In this document: in pieces, positions 10,400-20,631 of the stretch
How the letters are laid out: every line of letters starts with the position of its first letter
How positions within the stretch are numbered: position 1 is the first letter of the stretch
From: Diplonema japonicum
Lineage: Eukaryota > Euglenozoa > Diplonemea > Diplonemida > Diplonemidae
Direction: 5' to 3'
DNA length: 64,000 bases
NCBI GenBank assembly: GCA_964019335.1
Contig: OZ025715.1
Coordinates: 62,001 to 126,000 of the forward strand
Program-made: the position numbers and the translations under genes
Notes under the pieces: model-generated
What the model saw: only the letters and a program-made list of their open reading frames with translations
The model's database searches: none
Told to the model about the DNA's origin: nothing

Positions 10400-13300
10400 A
10401 TGCGCCCCGCACCGCCACCAATTGATCTGCGCACGAAGACATGTTTCACACGAAGTTGCTTCGATGGCACGTCGGGTGCGAAAGAAGAACTGCAATTCTC
10501 TTCCATGCTTGCCGGAAGTGGTGTTCAAAAAAAACAACACAGCCGAAGGAGCAGGAAGGTCGCAGTCCTGAAAACCGCGTCTGGGCTCAGAGGAATGGAC
10601 TTTCTCCGCAGCCCTGGCGAACGGGCCTTGAGCCCTTGCGTAGACAGGAACCAAGGGATCGTAGACTTGAGCGACGTTGACTTAGATGAGGCGAACCTGC
10701 ACGCAACCCTTGAAGTACTGAAAACCATATCTGGGGTAAGGGGCATCACACTGGGCGGTCATAGGGTGGTGTCCAAAATCACCGGCCGTATGCTTCTGAA
10801 GCTTGCCAACGACGTACCTAGCATCACTAGCGTGGACCTTTCAAACACTTTTTTCGAAGAAGCTGGGGTTCACGACCGTCTTGCGTCCCTTGTCGAGGCC
10901 AACAAGCTGTCCTTCGTCACCACGCAGGCTACACGCTCGACATTCGCAAAGTGCCGTTCCGCACAAAAGCTCGACTACTTAAAATTGAAGGAACGCGTCC
11001 GTATCACCAAACACTACAACGAACGCATGACCCTCATCCACTCCATCTGCCACAAGCGGTTACTTACGGAACAAGCTGGTTTGCGAGGCCTGCTCACCAT
11101 CTTAGAATGTGGAGAATACAAAGAACTCAGCATCCAACTCCAAGCACACTCCAAGCGGATCGCAGCCATAGTGGAATGGAAGAAAGCTTTGCGGAAACCG
11201 AGGGAGCGCTTCTGCGACGTCGAACAGGAAGCACGAAAGGCGATCATCAAAGACATGTTCGTCGCGTTCAGAGAGCTCTCGCACCTCAAGCTAGTCTCGC
11301 GGCATAAAGTCGAAGAAGAAGAGAAGAAACAGAGACGCCACTACAGGAGGCAGCGCTACGAGGTCTCTAAGAAATATCTCCAGGAACGCCAACGTATCAT
11401 GAAACAGGACATTCAAATGTGGGCGGAGCTGATGAAGAACGAGCAGGAGGACAGCATGATGATCCAACAGCGAGAACTCGAAGGGGTGCGGAAGCGAGAA
11501 GAAGAACGACGCGAAAAGCTGGCGAGGGAACAGAGACACAACGACAAAGTCGCAGAAGAAGCACGGAAGGTGAAGAAGATCCAACGGGAACAATTCAACG
11601 AAAGGGAGAACATGCAACGGCAGGAGCGCATCGTGAAATCAGAGATCATGATGAAAGAAGACAAGTGCAGGTACGAGGTGGGGGTGTTGTGGTGTGCTGA
11701 ATACAAGCAGGCGCTCATTGCGGAGAGGAAGGGGACCTGCCGGCGTGAGAAGGATGACGCTGTATCGATACCACCGAAGGTTACACTGCACAACATGCAA
11801 GATCGCTTGAAATTCTTCAACACAGGGCAACCAATACAGCGAAGAGTGGCGCCTGAGGCTGAACTAACACTGTGCCAGCCGCTCTTGACGTATCACGGTG
11901 CGGGGCACGATTCAGACGACGACGAGACACCCGACGAGTGGGTGGAACGGAAATCCCGTATCCACGGCGGGACAGTCTCCTTCAAGCTGGACACGAACAG
12001 CAATGGGTACCATCCTGGCGATTCGTTGGACATTGTGGATAAGCTGGTGGAGCCTCAGGTCACGATCGAGGTCGACACTGTCATCTACCACGGAGTGAAG
12101 TTGGCCAAGATCAGCAGTATAGAGAGGCAGGATGCAGACAGCGAAAAAGACACATGTGCTCGATCCACAGCAGTGCTCGGCAACAACATAGTTAGCGTAG
12201 TTATGACACTGCTTCCCTTCGTCACCGAGGTGCATGTGTCCGTCCTCCTGCAGCTCATCGGGTTCAAGACAGGCCTCGAACGGCCCGACCTCGGCAGCGT
12301 GTTTATCTCCATAGAGTTGGAGCTGCTGTTCTCTACTCACAGGATGTATGATGGCACTGCGAAGGGCAACATCTCGACTTCAACGAGGCACATAGTGGAA
12401 GTGCTGATCGCTCCGTCAAGCTTTTCATTCGCACTGCCGTCAACGTGCATTAGTTACAACGAAGGAGACGGTGACTGCTACTTCTTTAGGAATATCAAAG
12501 TGTCGCAGAACGAGAAACTGGAACGGTGCCTCGACAACTGGGAGGGGTACACGCTGTCACTGCGCTCGATGGGTGTGATGTGCCCAAGGGACACCATCTG
12601 TTACTTTCGAAAGCCGGCCACAAAGACGGGGAGGGCACCATACGCTGCCGTCGATGACGATTCTCTAATCCTGCACGAGCGGAAGAAGACAGTCACGTGC
12701 GGGGGTAAAACTATTGCTCACATCACAACGGGCATTCTGCATTACTCGGACAGCAGCTTCGTGCCGAGCAACCAGTCACCTCTACTCGTGTTCCAGCTCA
12801 CAGGCCACATGTATGGGTCACGTCTCGCATCACTTCTGAATGCCCTGCTCTTCAGGAACGACTCGTGTGACCCGTTGGACGGCGTCCGTACCATCATCAT
12901 GACACTGCAGCACCCATCGGGCGAGATGGATATCATCCGGCTGGCGATCGAGGTCATTTCAGAAGACACAAAGACCACTGTCATCCTTGGAAGCGAGACC
13001 GCTTTGTTCCGCAGAGTGACCGGCGACCTGAACGAATGCCTCACCCCAGACATCATCGTGCAGGAACCCGTGCGTGTGGCGCCTGACGCCATCGTCACCG
13101 ATGTGGACACGGAGAACTTCAACAGCGGCAGCCTGCACGTCAACCTCACGAAGGGTGTGCCGCAGGACCAGTTGTACATCTCCAGCGGAGCCGTCATGCT
13201 GGAGAGCAACAACGTGAAGTATAAGGACGTGGTCGTGGCACACTTCAGCAGCACGAAGCACAGAAACGGCACCATGCTTAGTTTGGAATTCGTGCGGAAC

Positions 13301-15925
13301 GCGTCTATCAATGCGGTGCAGGCCATTGTGAGGTCGCTGGTGTTCATGACGGAGACGAGCGTGAGCAGCGTGGGTGAAGGGATCAAGAAGCGGAAGGTGG
13401 CTGTTGAAGACATCCTCCCGGGAACTGTCAGAGCGGGCACGCGCGAGTTGGAGTTCCAGCTGACAGTAGACCAAGCCGAGCCCGTGCATGCAAGGATATC
13501 TCTGCGCGTGGCAAATGCCCTTCTTGTCATCCCCCCGTACTTCCAGACACTCACCTACGTCGAGGCCTCCGACCCTATCAGGCTATGTGGTAGGTTCGAG
13601 GTGCCGCCAGACTTGGCAACATTCGATGGTGGGTTGCTGATAGCCGAGATCACAAACGGTTCGGAGCCGAAGGACATGCTCGGGCTTCGTCTGCCCGACA
13701 ACGGGGAGCTGATGCTGGGGCCGAAGAAGGATAACGATGTGCGGGACCTACAGATGGTGCTGGGCCCATTGAGAGTGGTCGTGGGGTCCGTGTACAGGAC
13801 GGACACCAAGATCGAGATATACTTCCGGCAGGAGCAGAAAGAATCAAAGAAAATGAGGAAGAAGGATGTGATCGCGATTCTCAAGGTGCTCACGTACCAG
13901 CACAAAGGTGACAACCCACGGCTGCTGCGGAAGGTGGTGAGCCTGTCGCTGGACGACGGGTGCGGGGCGCCGAGCACAGCCATGGTACAGGTGACAGTGC
14001 AACCGGTGAACGATGTGACGCAAATTATGCGGGAATCCACGAAGGCTGAGAAATACCGGCAGGAGTCGCGCGAGGACATCATGGGGTATTGCCCTTTCCA
14101 GTCATGTTCCCTGTACGATGCCGACACCGAGATCTTCTCCGGGGGATACCTCACCATAGAGATCCTGCAGGGAGTGGAACGTGGGACCGACAACCTCACC
14201 CTCCTCCCCTCAGCACTCCAGCTCCGCAAGGACCACTCCTGTAAGCAGCTTATTGAAATTGAAGACTCACAAGTTCTGCACAACTCAGAGCACATTGGTG
14301 ATTTACTTATTGGCCAGGACTTTCTGAAGATCACCTTTCCGAAGCAGTCGGAGTACCCTACCATCCAGATGGTCGAGCGTCTCATGCGTGTTGTGCGCTA
14401 CCGCTCCACGGCCAAGCGTCTCAAGCCGTCGACGGTGGTCATGCTGATACGAGTTGCAGGGGATGACGGTCCTGAAGGGCGTCTGAAGGTCCCCATAAAC
14501 GTCATGGGGCCGCTCATCACCATACCAAGCGGTGTGGTTGAGCGGGTGTGGCGGGACAAGCCTATCACAGTAATCCCCACTGTAGTGCTGAACCTCCCTG
14601 ATAGGCACAAGTGCCTTGGGGTGTACATCACCTGCAGCATCACTGATTGGAACAGTGACGACTTGCTGGGCTTCTGCTTCGATGATTCGCCTTTCCACTT
14701 CACCATCAAGAGGTGGAAGAATATCCTCGACGGGTCCAAGGAGCTTGCGACCATCACAGAACGCACGGATCACAGCATGCGGGTGAACTTCGTGTCGAAT
14801 GGGGCGTGCACCGCGAAGCATGTGTCTGGGCTGCTGAAATGCTTGTCCTTCACGCACAGAAAGCCCCCCTCGGCACGCTCCACGCGGAGCGTCGACGTCA
14901 TTGTGCACGTGCAGGACGCGCTGCCCGGCATGATCGTTCAGTCCATAGCCGTTTGTGAACCAGGCAGGCCTACAGAGTTAATCTTGCGCTACCCCATTGT
15001 CGATGCTATTCTGCGTGCCAGTCCAATGAAGTTCCTCGTCGATTGCAACGTGGAAGACAACTACACGTTGCACTTTGAGAAGGGGATGTACATCTCCGCG
15101 GAGGTGCTCGGGTCAAAGAACCTAGGCGAGGACATCCTGGACTTCGCCCTCCCCAACGAGTACAAACCAGGAAACGGGTGGTTCCCATCAAAGCTCGACT
15201 TGTGGATCGACGGAGACGGGTGGGTGAAGGCGAAGGACACGCGACTGGGCCATGTCGAAGGACGTGGCACGGCTGGTGTGAAGCTATGCTTCGTGAACAG
15301 CACAGTCGAGAAGCTGGGAGACATCCTACGCTGCATGACGTATGTCAACACGGCAAAGCGAGCCGCACAAGGGGCAGTGCGAGAGGTGCTGCTGTCGATC
15401 AAGTCAGGGTACCCTAAGGTAATGAGACGCAAGATGACGATAAATCTGAAACCACCGATGATCGACCCGGGGGGCGCAGTGGTGAGAATACAAACAGGCG
15501 AGCGGAGCGCACCGATTATCGAGGCTGCTGAGATCACTGCCTCCAACTACGCATCAGCAGAGCTGACTGTCGGCTTTGTGAGGACGGCAGCCAGCGAAGT
15601 GTATCAAAAGTGTTCGGGGTGGGAGATTACATTAGAACACCCAGACATCTCAATCAGCAAGGGTGGCGTGGTCAGCTTTGACGACACCACACCGTACATC
15701 GTGCTGAACCAGAGCGCGCAGCTCACGACCATCGAGTTCACCACCACTGACACTGCGCTCATCCAGAAAGTGATTAGATGCCTCACCCTCCGTAACACAG
15801 ACACCACCTACCGTTTCAAGTATCCCGTTATCTACACACGTCTTGTTTTAGAAACTAAAACATTTGCCGAACATGTTTTGGGACCCAAGTCAGGGTACTG
15901 TGTTGTGGGTATCGATGCCAAGTAG
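10400..15925 (+). CDS. Giant LRR-like / coiled-coil / cadherin-like-repeat protein
   Basis: A single open frame of 1841 residues. Residues about 85-180 have leucine-rich-repeat spacing (IVDLSDVDLDEANLH, ITSVDLSNTFF). About 300-415 is a highly charged coiled coil (QRELEGVRKREEERREKLAR). From about 500 to the end the protein is beta-rich. Several units match the cadherin-like/CSPG pattern D-x-D-x-x-x-F-x-x-G-x-L...L.L...vq.llr.l.y. The clearest are near residues 901 (DVDTENFNSGSLHV) and 1240 (DADTEIFSGGYLTIEI), with closing QPVND-type strands. No signal peptide or membrane segment is apparent, so cytoplasmic or cytoskeletal location is more likely than adhesion; this is inference. The true start is uncertain: internal Met codons near 10505 and 10594 are alternatives, and the first ~40 residues are of low quality. 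Confidence 0.7.
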   Translation: MRPAPPPIDLRTKTCFTRSCFDGTSGAKEELQFSSMLAGSGVQKKQHSRRSRKVAVLKTASGLRGMDFLRSPGERALSPCVDRNQGIVDLSDVDLDEANLHATLEVLKTISGVRGITLGGHRVVSKITGRMLLKLANDVPSITSVDLSNTFFEEAGVHDRLASLVEANKLSFVTTQATRSTFAKCRSAQKLDYLKLKERVRITKHYNERMTLIHSICHKRLLTEQAGLRGLLTILECGEYKELSIQLQAHSKRIAAIVEWKKALRKPRERFCDVEQEARKAIIKDMFVAFRELSHLKLVSRHKVEEEEKKQRRHYRRQRYEVSKKYLQERQRIMKQDIQMWAELMKNEQEDSMMIQQRELEGVRKREEERREKLAREQRHNDKVAEEARKVKKIQREQFNERENMQRQERIVKSEIMMKEDKCRYEVGVLWCAEYKQALIAERKGTCRREKDDAVSIPPKVTLHNMQDRLKFFNTGQPIQRRVAPEAELTLCQPLLTYHGAGHDSDDDETPDEWVERKSRIHGGTVSFKLDTNSNGYHPGDSLDIVDKLVEPQVTIEVDTVIYHGVKLAKISSIERQDADSEKDTCARSTAVLGNNIVSVVMTLLPFVTEVHVSVLLQLIGFKTGLERPDLGSVFISIELELLFSTHRMYDGTAKGNISTSTRHIVEVLIAPSSFSFALPSTCISYNEGDGDCYFFRNIKVSQNEKLERCLDNWEGYTLSLRSMGVMCPRDTICYFRKPATKTGRAPYAAVDDDSLILHERKKTVTCGGKTIAHITTGILHYSDSSFVPSNQSPLLVFQLTGHMYGSRLASLLNALLFRNDSCDPLDGVRTIIMTLQHPSGEMDIIRLAIEVISEDTKTTVILGSETALFRRVTGDLNECLTPDIIVQEPVRVAPDAIVTDVDTENFNSGSLHVNLTKGVPQDQLYISSGAVMLESNNVKYKDVVVAHFSSTKHRNGTMLSLEFVRNASINAVQAIVRSLVFMTETSVSSVGEGIKKRKVAVEDILPGTVRAGTRELEFQLTVDQAEPVHARISLRVANALLVIPPYFQTLTYVEASDPIRLCGRFEVPPDLATFDGGLLIAEITNGSEPKDMLGLRLPDNGELMLGPKKDNDVRDLQMVLGPLRVVVGSVYRTDTKIEIYFRQEQKESKKMRKKDVIAILKVLTYQHKGDNPRLLRKVVSLSLDDGCGAPSTAMVQVTVQPVNDVTQIMRESTKAEKYRQESREDIMGYCPFQSCSLYDADTEIFSGGYLTIEILQGVERGTDNLTLLPSALQLRKDHSCKQLIEIEDSQVLHNSEHIGDLLIGQDFLKITFPKQSEYPTIQMVERLMRVVRYRSTAKRLKPSTVVMLIRVAGDDGPEGRLKVPINVMGPLITIPSGVVERVWRDKPITVIPTVVLNLPDRHKCLGVYITCSITDWNSDDLLGFCFDDSPFHFTIKRWKNILDGSKELATITERTDHSMRVNFVSNGACTAKHVSGLLKCLSFTHRKPPSARSTRSVDVIVHVQDALPGMIVQSIAVCEPGRPTELILRYPIVDAILRASPMKFLVDCNVEDNYTLHFEKGMYISAEVLGSKNLGEDILDFALPNEYKPGNGWFPSKLDLWIDGDGWVKAKDTRLGHVEGRGTAGVKLCFVNSTVEKLGDILRCMTYVNTAKRAAQGAVREVLLSIKSGYPKVMRRKMTINLKPPMIDPGGAVVRIQTGERSAPIIEAAEITASNYASAELTVGFVRTAASEVYQKCSGWEITLEHPDISISKGGVVSFDDTTPYIVLNQSAQLTTIEFTTTDTALIQKVIRCLTLRNTDTTYRFKYPVIYTRLVLETKTFAEHVLGPKSGYCVVGIDAK

Positions 15926-15987
15926 AGAGGCTTTACAGCTTTACTTCCTCCTTTTCTTCTGCTTCCAGTTGTCGTTCCCCCTTTCCT

Positions 15988-16024
<37 letters not shown>

Positions 16025-16038
16025 GAAAAAGAAAAAAT

Positions 16039-16299
16039 ATGGGGAAATGGCCCACGTACACCATGAATGAGGTGCGGACCCACAACAAGGAGACCGATCT
16101 CTGGGTGGTGGCACATGGGAATGTCTATAACCCTACCTTGTTCGTGGGGCATCACCCTGGGGGTGCAGGGGCGCTGCTGAAGAAGGCAGGGATGGATGTC
16201 ACAGCGGACTTCGAGTTTCATCGCGATCGAAAGATATGGCGAAAATATAAAATTGGAGAGCTAGACACAAAGCAGCAAGCTTCGTGCGGGGTTTCGTGA
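16039..16299 (+). CDS. Cytochrome b5-like heme-binding protein
   Basis: 86 residues, essentially one cytochrome b5 domain. The HHPGG motif gives axial His39, and FEFHRDRKIW gives the second probable heme ligand His61. YKIGEL matches the usual end of the core. The protein carries or hands on electrons (desaturases, hydroxylases) if heme is bound. There is no membrane tail, unlike the ER form, so it is soluble, or a downstream exon was lost: the 1.8-kb TIR element begins only about 100 bases after the stop. An A-tract of about 30 bases (15993-16020) lies just upstream of the start, consistent with the leader pattern at other genes. Confidence 0.8.
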   Translation: MGKWPTYTMNEVRTHNKETDLWVVAHGNVYNPTLFVGHHPGGAGALLKKAGMDVTADFEFHRDRKIWRKYKIGELDTKQQASCGVS

Positions 16300-16650
16300 A
16301 CAGGCAGGTTGAATATATATATATAAAGGAAAAAAAAAAATAAAGAGAGAGAGAAAGTAAATGAGCCGAAGCTTCTGCTTTCAGTAATCTCGCTCTTTTT
16401 TTACGCTCTATATTCGCTAAGTGACCCACCAGAACCCGCATTTTGAAGAGCTAAAAAAATTTCTAATTGCTTTTTCTAGGGCTGGAATGGATTTATTTGC
16501 GTCCGGGGCCCAATGTTCGACATATGGAATTTTTTTTTTGTAATAATAAAATTTTTTTTGGTGATTTGCCTTACTTTGTACTATACAAAATGAAGCAGCT
16601 CCGGTGGAAAAAACACAGCACAAGTGGGGTTCGAACCCTGATGAAAAAAC

Positions 16651-16732
16651 CACTGTGTCGGGATTCGAACCCGCGACTCCTGGAACAAGGGGGCCTGACA
16701 GGTGAGCACGGTAACCACTCTACCAGGAATTC
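16651..16732 (-). other. tRNA-like sequence (pol III A and B boxes), not a functional tRNA
   Basis: On the minus strand TGGTAGAGTGG matches the A box (TRGYNNANNNG). GGTTCGAATCC matches the B box, inside a perfect T-arm stem (CGGGTTCGAATCCCG). A GTC triplet is placed as an Asp anticodon would be, but the flanking bases do not form a 5-bp anticodon stem and the acceptor ends do not pair. It is probably a tRNA-derived (SINE-head) relic. A second T-arm-like block (GGGTTCGAACCC) lies about 30 bases further along the same strand. Confidence 0.5.
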
Positions 16733-17830
16733 AAAACTCTGACCCCCCATCTTTACTCAGGCATCCGACATAGTGAGTGGAGTAGGTCCCCTTCTTTCCA
16801 CACCAGATATCCTCCGCGATGCACACTCACGACGTGCCTCAGCCCATCAACACTGTGATGAAATAAACACAGAATACGATATGAGATAAAGGAGGTTCCT
16901 GTTCTGGAACGTCCTTGTCTACTTATCTACCCCTTTCCCTGTTCTCGAAGTCCGTCGTACTACTTCAGATTCCTGATGCTGTTTACTGTTGTTGCTGCTG
17001 CGTTGAGGAGGTTGTCCATGTCCTCTGTTGTGCCTCGGGTGGCCCTCCTCTGCTTCCTCGGTCTTGTGCTTCTTGTACAAGATGAGGCTGGGGTGCCATC
17101 CTTTGTTTTTGCCTGCTTATGGCACTTCCACTCCGTCTGCTCTGAGATCTCACTTCTTGCCCTCTTTTGTGTAGTGGACCCGGTAGTGGAGCTCCTTGTG
17201 GCTGTACTCCGCTATCGCGATCCTGTCCATCTGGAGTCCTCGTTGTCTGAGGCTCTCTGCTGGCTGGAAGGGCTTGCTTTGGTCTTTCCCTTCGAGTTGC
17301 CCGTGTGCTCTCAGGAGTAGGAAGTATTCTCCGGTCGTCGTACTGCTTGTTTCATAGTCTCCGTTCCGTTCAGGCTGGTCATCAAACCAGGGCACGCGGG
17401 TCAAGGATCTTCCAACGCAAACGTGACCGGTGATCGGTGTAATTCCCACATAAGTACCTTCCAAGCAGAAATAACTTCTGCCCCAAAGGCAACGTCACTT
17501 TCAAATGACTATGCCATTTGGACTGTACGTTGCCCTGTGGTGGACGGCGTAGACGCGCATCTGTCTCTTCAACTATAAACTCCCCTACGGAACCCTCTTT
17601 GACCTTCTCGTCATCTCCACCCGTTTGTATTTGGTGATTACGGCCGAAGTGCAGAGGACGGGACTGTTATGCTTACTGACTAACAACTAACAATCTTACA
17701 ATGTTAAGAGCTGTCCTTCCCTCAAAACTGCACTTTTCTCAACTAGACTCCCACAAGCTTACGAAAAGCTTTCGCAGAAATACCGGTTTGGGCTGCCGTT
17801 TCTCCCCTGTGGTGAGCCTAAAAAAATCCG

Positions 17831-17895
17831 CTGGAGTGGGGTTTGAACCCGCTAGACTACTATGCCTCGCCAAATATTTTCGGCTGAACTACTGG
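17831..17895 (-). other. Second tRNA-like A/B-box sequence
   Basis: On the minus strand TAGTTCAGCCG fits the A-box consensus. About 40 bases on, GGTTCAAACCC fits the B box within a short T-arm. No complete cloverleaf could be drawn. It sits near the other end of the same 1.8-kb element as the first tRNA-like block. Confidence 0.35.
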
Positions 17896-18268
17896 TCGGA
17901 GGAAAGATGCTGGCTTCTGGGATCGTACCCTGTTGACCATGTTTTTCAAAGGGAAAAGTGCCCAGTTGCAAAAGTTTGGCAAAAATGGCCAAAACCCAAA
18001 ATGGCGACTTCCAAGGTCATTTTGGTTGGCCCCCAATATTTTTTTTTTGGAAAATCTTTTTTGGAACTTCCTTGGAACTCACCGTTCTTTCATGTTCGAC
18101 ATATGGATTTTTTGAAAAAAAAAAAAATTCAATGAACCTTTGGGCATTTTTGACATTTTTTCCCCTATAGCCCCCTATAACCCCTTTGGGACATAGGGCG
18201 GGTCACTTAGCGAATATGGAGCGTTATTTATTTATTTCTTCTTTTTTCTTTTCTATTTGTAGTTTTTT

Positions 18269-18660
18269 TTAACTGCTCACATGGGCGTGAAGCATCCCCC
18301 CCACCCCGTTCCATTCCAATCTTGCATTTAACTCTTGTTTTCTCTCTTTCTGTACTTTGTGGAACCCAATCATGGCAACCCCAACAGCTACACCGAGCTC
18401 CTCGTAAGCATGTGAAGAGCACGTGGTGGGGATGACGAGATAGTGATCGTAGAAAGCCGGACGAGCGGGGGGTGCATAAGCCAGCATGCCGCCATCGAAG
18501 AAGTTCACGTTGATCAAGACCTTTGGGACCAACCAGTAACCGCCGCCCGTCCAGCACCCGCATCGTGGACAACCGAGCACTGTTCCCTCATCATATCCCC
18601 AATGGTAGAGATACCCTCCAAAAGTTCTTTTCGACCAAACCCACTATAAGTCTCTCCGCG
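18269..18660 (-). other. Minus-strand open frame, unidentified, possible pseudogene
   Basis: A minus-strand frame is open from about 18660 down to 18269. It has Gly-, Cys- and Tyr-rich protein-like content (GYDEGTVLGCPRCGCW, then PPARPAFYDHYLVIPTTC). It is the only opposite-strand frame of this quality outside gene bodies. No family was recognised, and a plus-strand frame overlaps it. It lies in the repeat island, so an old element fragment is likely. Confidence 0.22.
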
Positions 18661-18888
18661 CTGTTGCGCTTCTGTGCTCCGCTGTCGTATACCTTCCCTT
18701 GAGACCCGTGATCAGCTCCCGTGGTGCCCTTTGTGTACCTCTTCAAGGATAAAGACAAATACAGCAGTCCATCACCCGTTACTCCACTCGTCCAGTCTTC
18801 GCGTCTACTCTATCTTAGAGGAGCAGCTGCGATCCAACTCAACAACTTGCTCGTTGGTTTCACGCCCAAGCTGCTGACTGGATACCAC

Positions 18889-18985
18889 GACGGGCCTAAG
18901 GTACTACCATGACAGAAGGGATCAAACACTAGATGAGTTGATTGTCGTTAGGCGATCCTGTCATATACTGCAGGTTCCCTGCAAT
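18889..18985 (+). repeat. Dispersed repeat, copy 1 (second copy at 61053-61147)
   Basis: About 97 bases match 61053-61147 at roughly 85% identity, from GGGCCTAAGG to CTGCAGGTTCCCT. A shared ACTCA-CAACT-GCTC block lies upstream, separated by a 37-base insertion in this copy. One frame reads GLRYYHDRRDQT here and GLRHYHDRRDQT at 61053, which suggests a once-coding element. Confidence 0.6.
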
Positions 18986-19233
18986 GGCATCTTATCCAGG
19001 AGTTCGAACTGGTTTGGGAGGGAGAGGTCCTGGACAGGAACGGGGGTGAGAAGCTTCAGAAATTTGGATTCGTGGGCTGCGTGGACCATGAGGCAGTTTG
19101 TTTGGGAGAGCTGAGGGATGAGAGCTCAGAAGTGGTTTCGAGCCTGTGGTGGTCTACTGAGCAGGTTGACTTGTGTCGCTTTGACGTTAAAAGATCGAAT
19201 TTTGTGTGGCAGGACAAGCTGTCTAGTTCCTGA
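18952..19233 (+). other. Open frame without start codon, possible terminal exon or pseudogene
   Basis: The frame is open for about 93 codons between a TAG at 18949 and a TGA at 19231, with no ATG near its beginning. A CTGCAG just upstream could be a 3' splice site. The product is acidic and protein-like (QEFELVWEGEVLDRNGGEKL) but matches no family I know. It overlaps the dispersed repeat at its 5' end. Confidence 0.25.
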
Positions 19234-19320
19234 ATAAGTTTTTTTGTTTTGTAAGTGCTTCTTTTTTTTTCTTTGAGGTGTTCTATTTTTTTCTTCCCTC
19301 CTCACTTTCTAAAGCGACCT

Positions 19321-20418
19321 ATGGCGGCAAAAAACCCATATCAGTCACTGGCGCGCGAGTCGAGCAAGTCGAAAAAGCCGAATAAGTCGAGTGAGCCGAA
19401 CTACAAACGCAGGGAGCTGAGAGATGAAAACAAGGCGGCTCTAGCCACAAAGAACCACAAGAAGACGATTAAGAGGATTGAGAAGCCGGAGCTGATAGAC
19501 AAATACAGGGCGGCTCTAAGCTGGGCGCTACATACGCAAACACAGTACTGTCCCGAAGAGCTGATTGAGGATTTTGAGCGGACATTACTGGGGGTGATTA
19601 AGAAGAACTTTCTTGGTTCTGAAGAACTGACCATTGACAAGGTCAAGGAGTGGCTTACCCTTAAAGTGCAATCCAGATATCAAGAGACATCGAACGCGAA
19701 AAAAAATGAAATGATCGAGAAGCATGTAGAATTTTCAAGGAGGGCGAAGGGTTCTGGAAAAGGAGCACTCCATTTGTCAAGAGGAGTGTTGAAAACTATG
19801 TGTGTTTGTAGCCAGGGTAGCCTGGCCGAAACAACGTGGTATTCGATGAACACGGAGGGACACAGTTACTACCTTGGGAAAGAGATACAGGAAATAGACG
19901 AACCCGCAATCCCCGGCCTGTGTGAGGGGATCGTGTTTGAGGTGGTGGAGGAGGCACATGAAAAGGACCATTCTTCTGTGATCCAGCTCTCAAGCCTCAC
20001 ACATGATGTTGATGGTTGTGAAAATGTCTTCTATGGAGTAGACCCTGACACTAAACATTGGGAACTGAAAACCGCTGACAAAGGTTCTGTTGATGACATA
20101 CCGGGGTGGAAGAAGCATATGTTCCAAATCGAGGCTTGGCTGGGAGGGTTACACTTACACGGGTGCCGTGTGCGCATGACAAAGGGGGTTTACAAGATCA
20201 CAAAACTACCATCTGTATCCCCTGACGGAAACGAGAAGAAGAACCTCTCAAGACTTTTGACTGAACTTCGAGCCCGCCAACACAACAACTGCATTCAAAG
20301 GATTGAGCTCAAGAACGGCAAGTTGTCATGCAGGAAACTCACAACCGAGAAAATTCCTGTTCACATCCAGAAGAACGCGGCCAAGATCAAGAAGGCTGCA
20401 GCCTGTCAGTTGGAGTAA
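19321..20418 (+). CDS. Unassigned 365-residue protein in the repeat island
   Basis: The start at 19321 follows a T-rich stretch ending CTAAAGCGACCT. The frame is also open upstream to 19255, but only through homopolymer. The first ~45 residues are rich in Lys and Ser. Residues about 45-150 are helical and charged, and residues about 170-300 look globular with mixed strands. C-terminal Lys clusters (KNAAKIKKAAACQLE) could bind nucleic acid. No family was recognised. Base composition is less GC-rich than in the large genes nearby, and the gene is surrounded by repeats and element relics. An element-encoded or recently acquired gene is possible but unproven. Confidence 0.5.
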   Translation: MAAKNPYQSLARESSKSKKPNKSSEPNYKRRELRDENKAALATKNHKKTIKRIEKPELIDKYRAALSWALHTQTQYCPEELIEDFERTLLGVIKKNFLGSEELTIDKVKEWLTLKVQSRYQETSNAKKNEMIEKHVEFSRRAKGSGKGALHLSRGVLKTMCVCSQGSLAETTWYSMNTEGHSYYLGKEIQEIDEPAIPGLCEGIVFEVVEEAHEKDHSSVIQLSSLTHDVDGCENVFYGVDPDTKHWELKTADKGSVDDIPGWKKHMFQIEAWLGGLHLHGCRVRMTKGVYKITKLPSVSPDGNEKKNLSRLLTELRARQHNNCIQRIELKNGKLSCRKLTTEKIPVHIQKNAAKIKKAAACQLE

Positions 20419-20518
20419 GTTTACCTCATTTTTTACTTCATTTCAATTTTTGCCTCTTGGTCGGGTGCGGGTGTAGAGTGTGCACGGTGCCCTTGTTTTT
20501 CCCATATTTATCCCCCGG

Positions 20519-20626
20519 AAACGTGTTCCCTTCTTAAGAAAACGTTCAAAATACGTTTCCATTTCCTTATTTTCAAAAAAAAAAAAAAAAAAAAGGCTTG
20601 AAACGCGTTTCCTTGCCAGCATAGCC
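20519..20626 (-). repeat. Partial relative of the 22260-22420 small TIR element
   Basis: Contains the same GAAACGCGTTTCC palindrome and the same GCCAGCATAGCC end as the element at 22260-22420, plus a central A-run. The other terminus is degraded, so this is a truncated copy or relative. Confidence 0.45.
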
Positions 20627-20631
20627 GCCCC

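Larger units (their letters stand above)
16404..18223. mobile_element. 1.8-kb TIR DNA transposon, TTA target duplication (PIF/Harbinger-like or unclassified)
   Basis: The ends are inverted repeats of about 25 bp differing at one or two bases: CGCTCTATATTCGCTAAGTG at the left and the complement of CACTTAGCGAATATGGAGCG at the right. Each end is flanked by TTA (16401-16403 and 18224-18226), a 3-bp target duplication like that of PIF/Harbinger elements. No complete transposase is visible. The best interior frames (16976-17320 on + and 17150-17464 on -) overlap each other and match nothing I recognise. The element is thus probably non-autonomous or decayed. Two tRNA-like sequences lie inside on the minus strand. 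Confidence 0.62.

Noticed and set aside
12742-14385. Long minus-strand open frames opposite the 1841-residue gene
   Set aside because: Ser/Thr/Arg-rich shadow frames caused by GC-rich codon bias of the plus-strand gene; no domain seen.
16651-16732. Functional tRNA-Asp on the minus strand
   Set aside because: A and B boxes and T-arm are fine, but the anticodon and acceptor stems do not pair.
18346-18362. TTTCTGTACTTT match to the 3' half of kinetoplastid/diplonemid spliced leaders
   Set aside because: Only about 12 bases match, the following bases lack the expected leader end and GT site, and the upstream leader half is absent.
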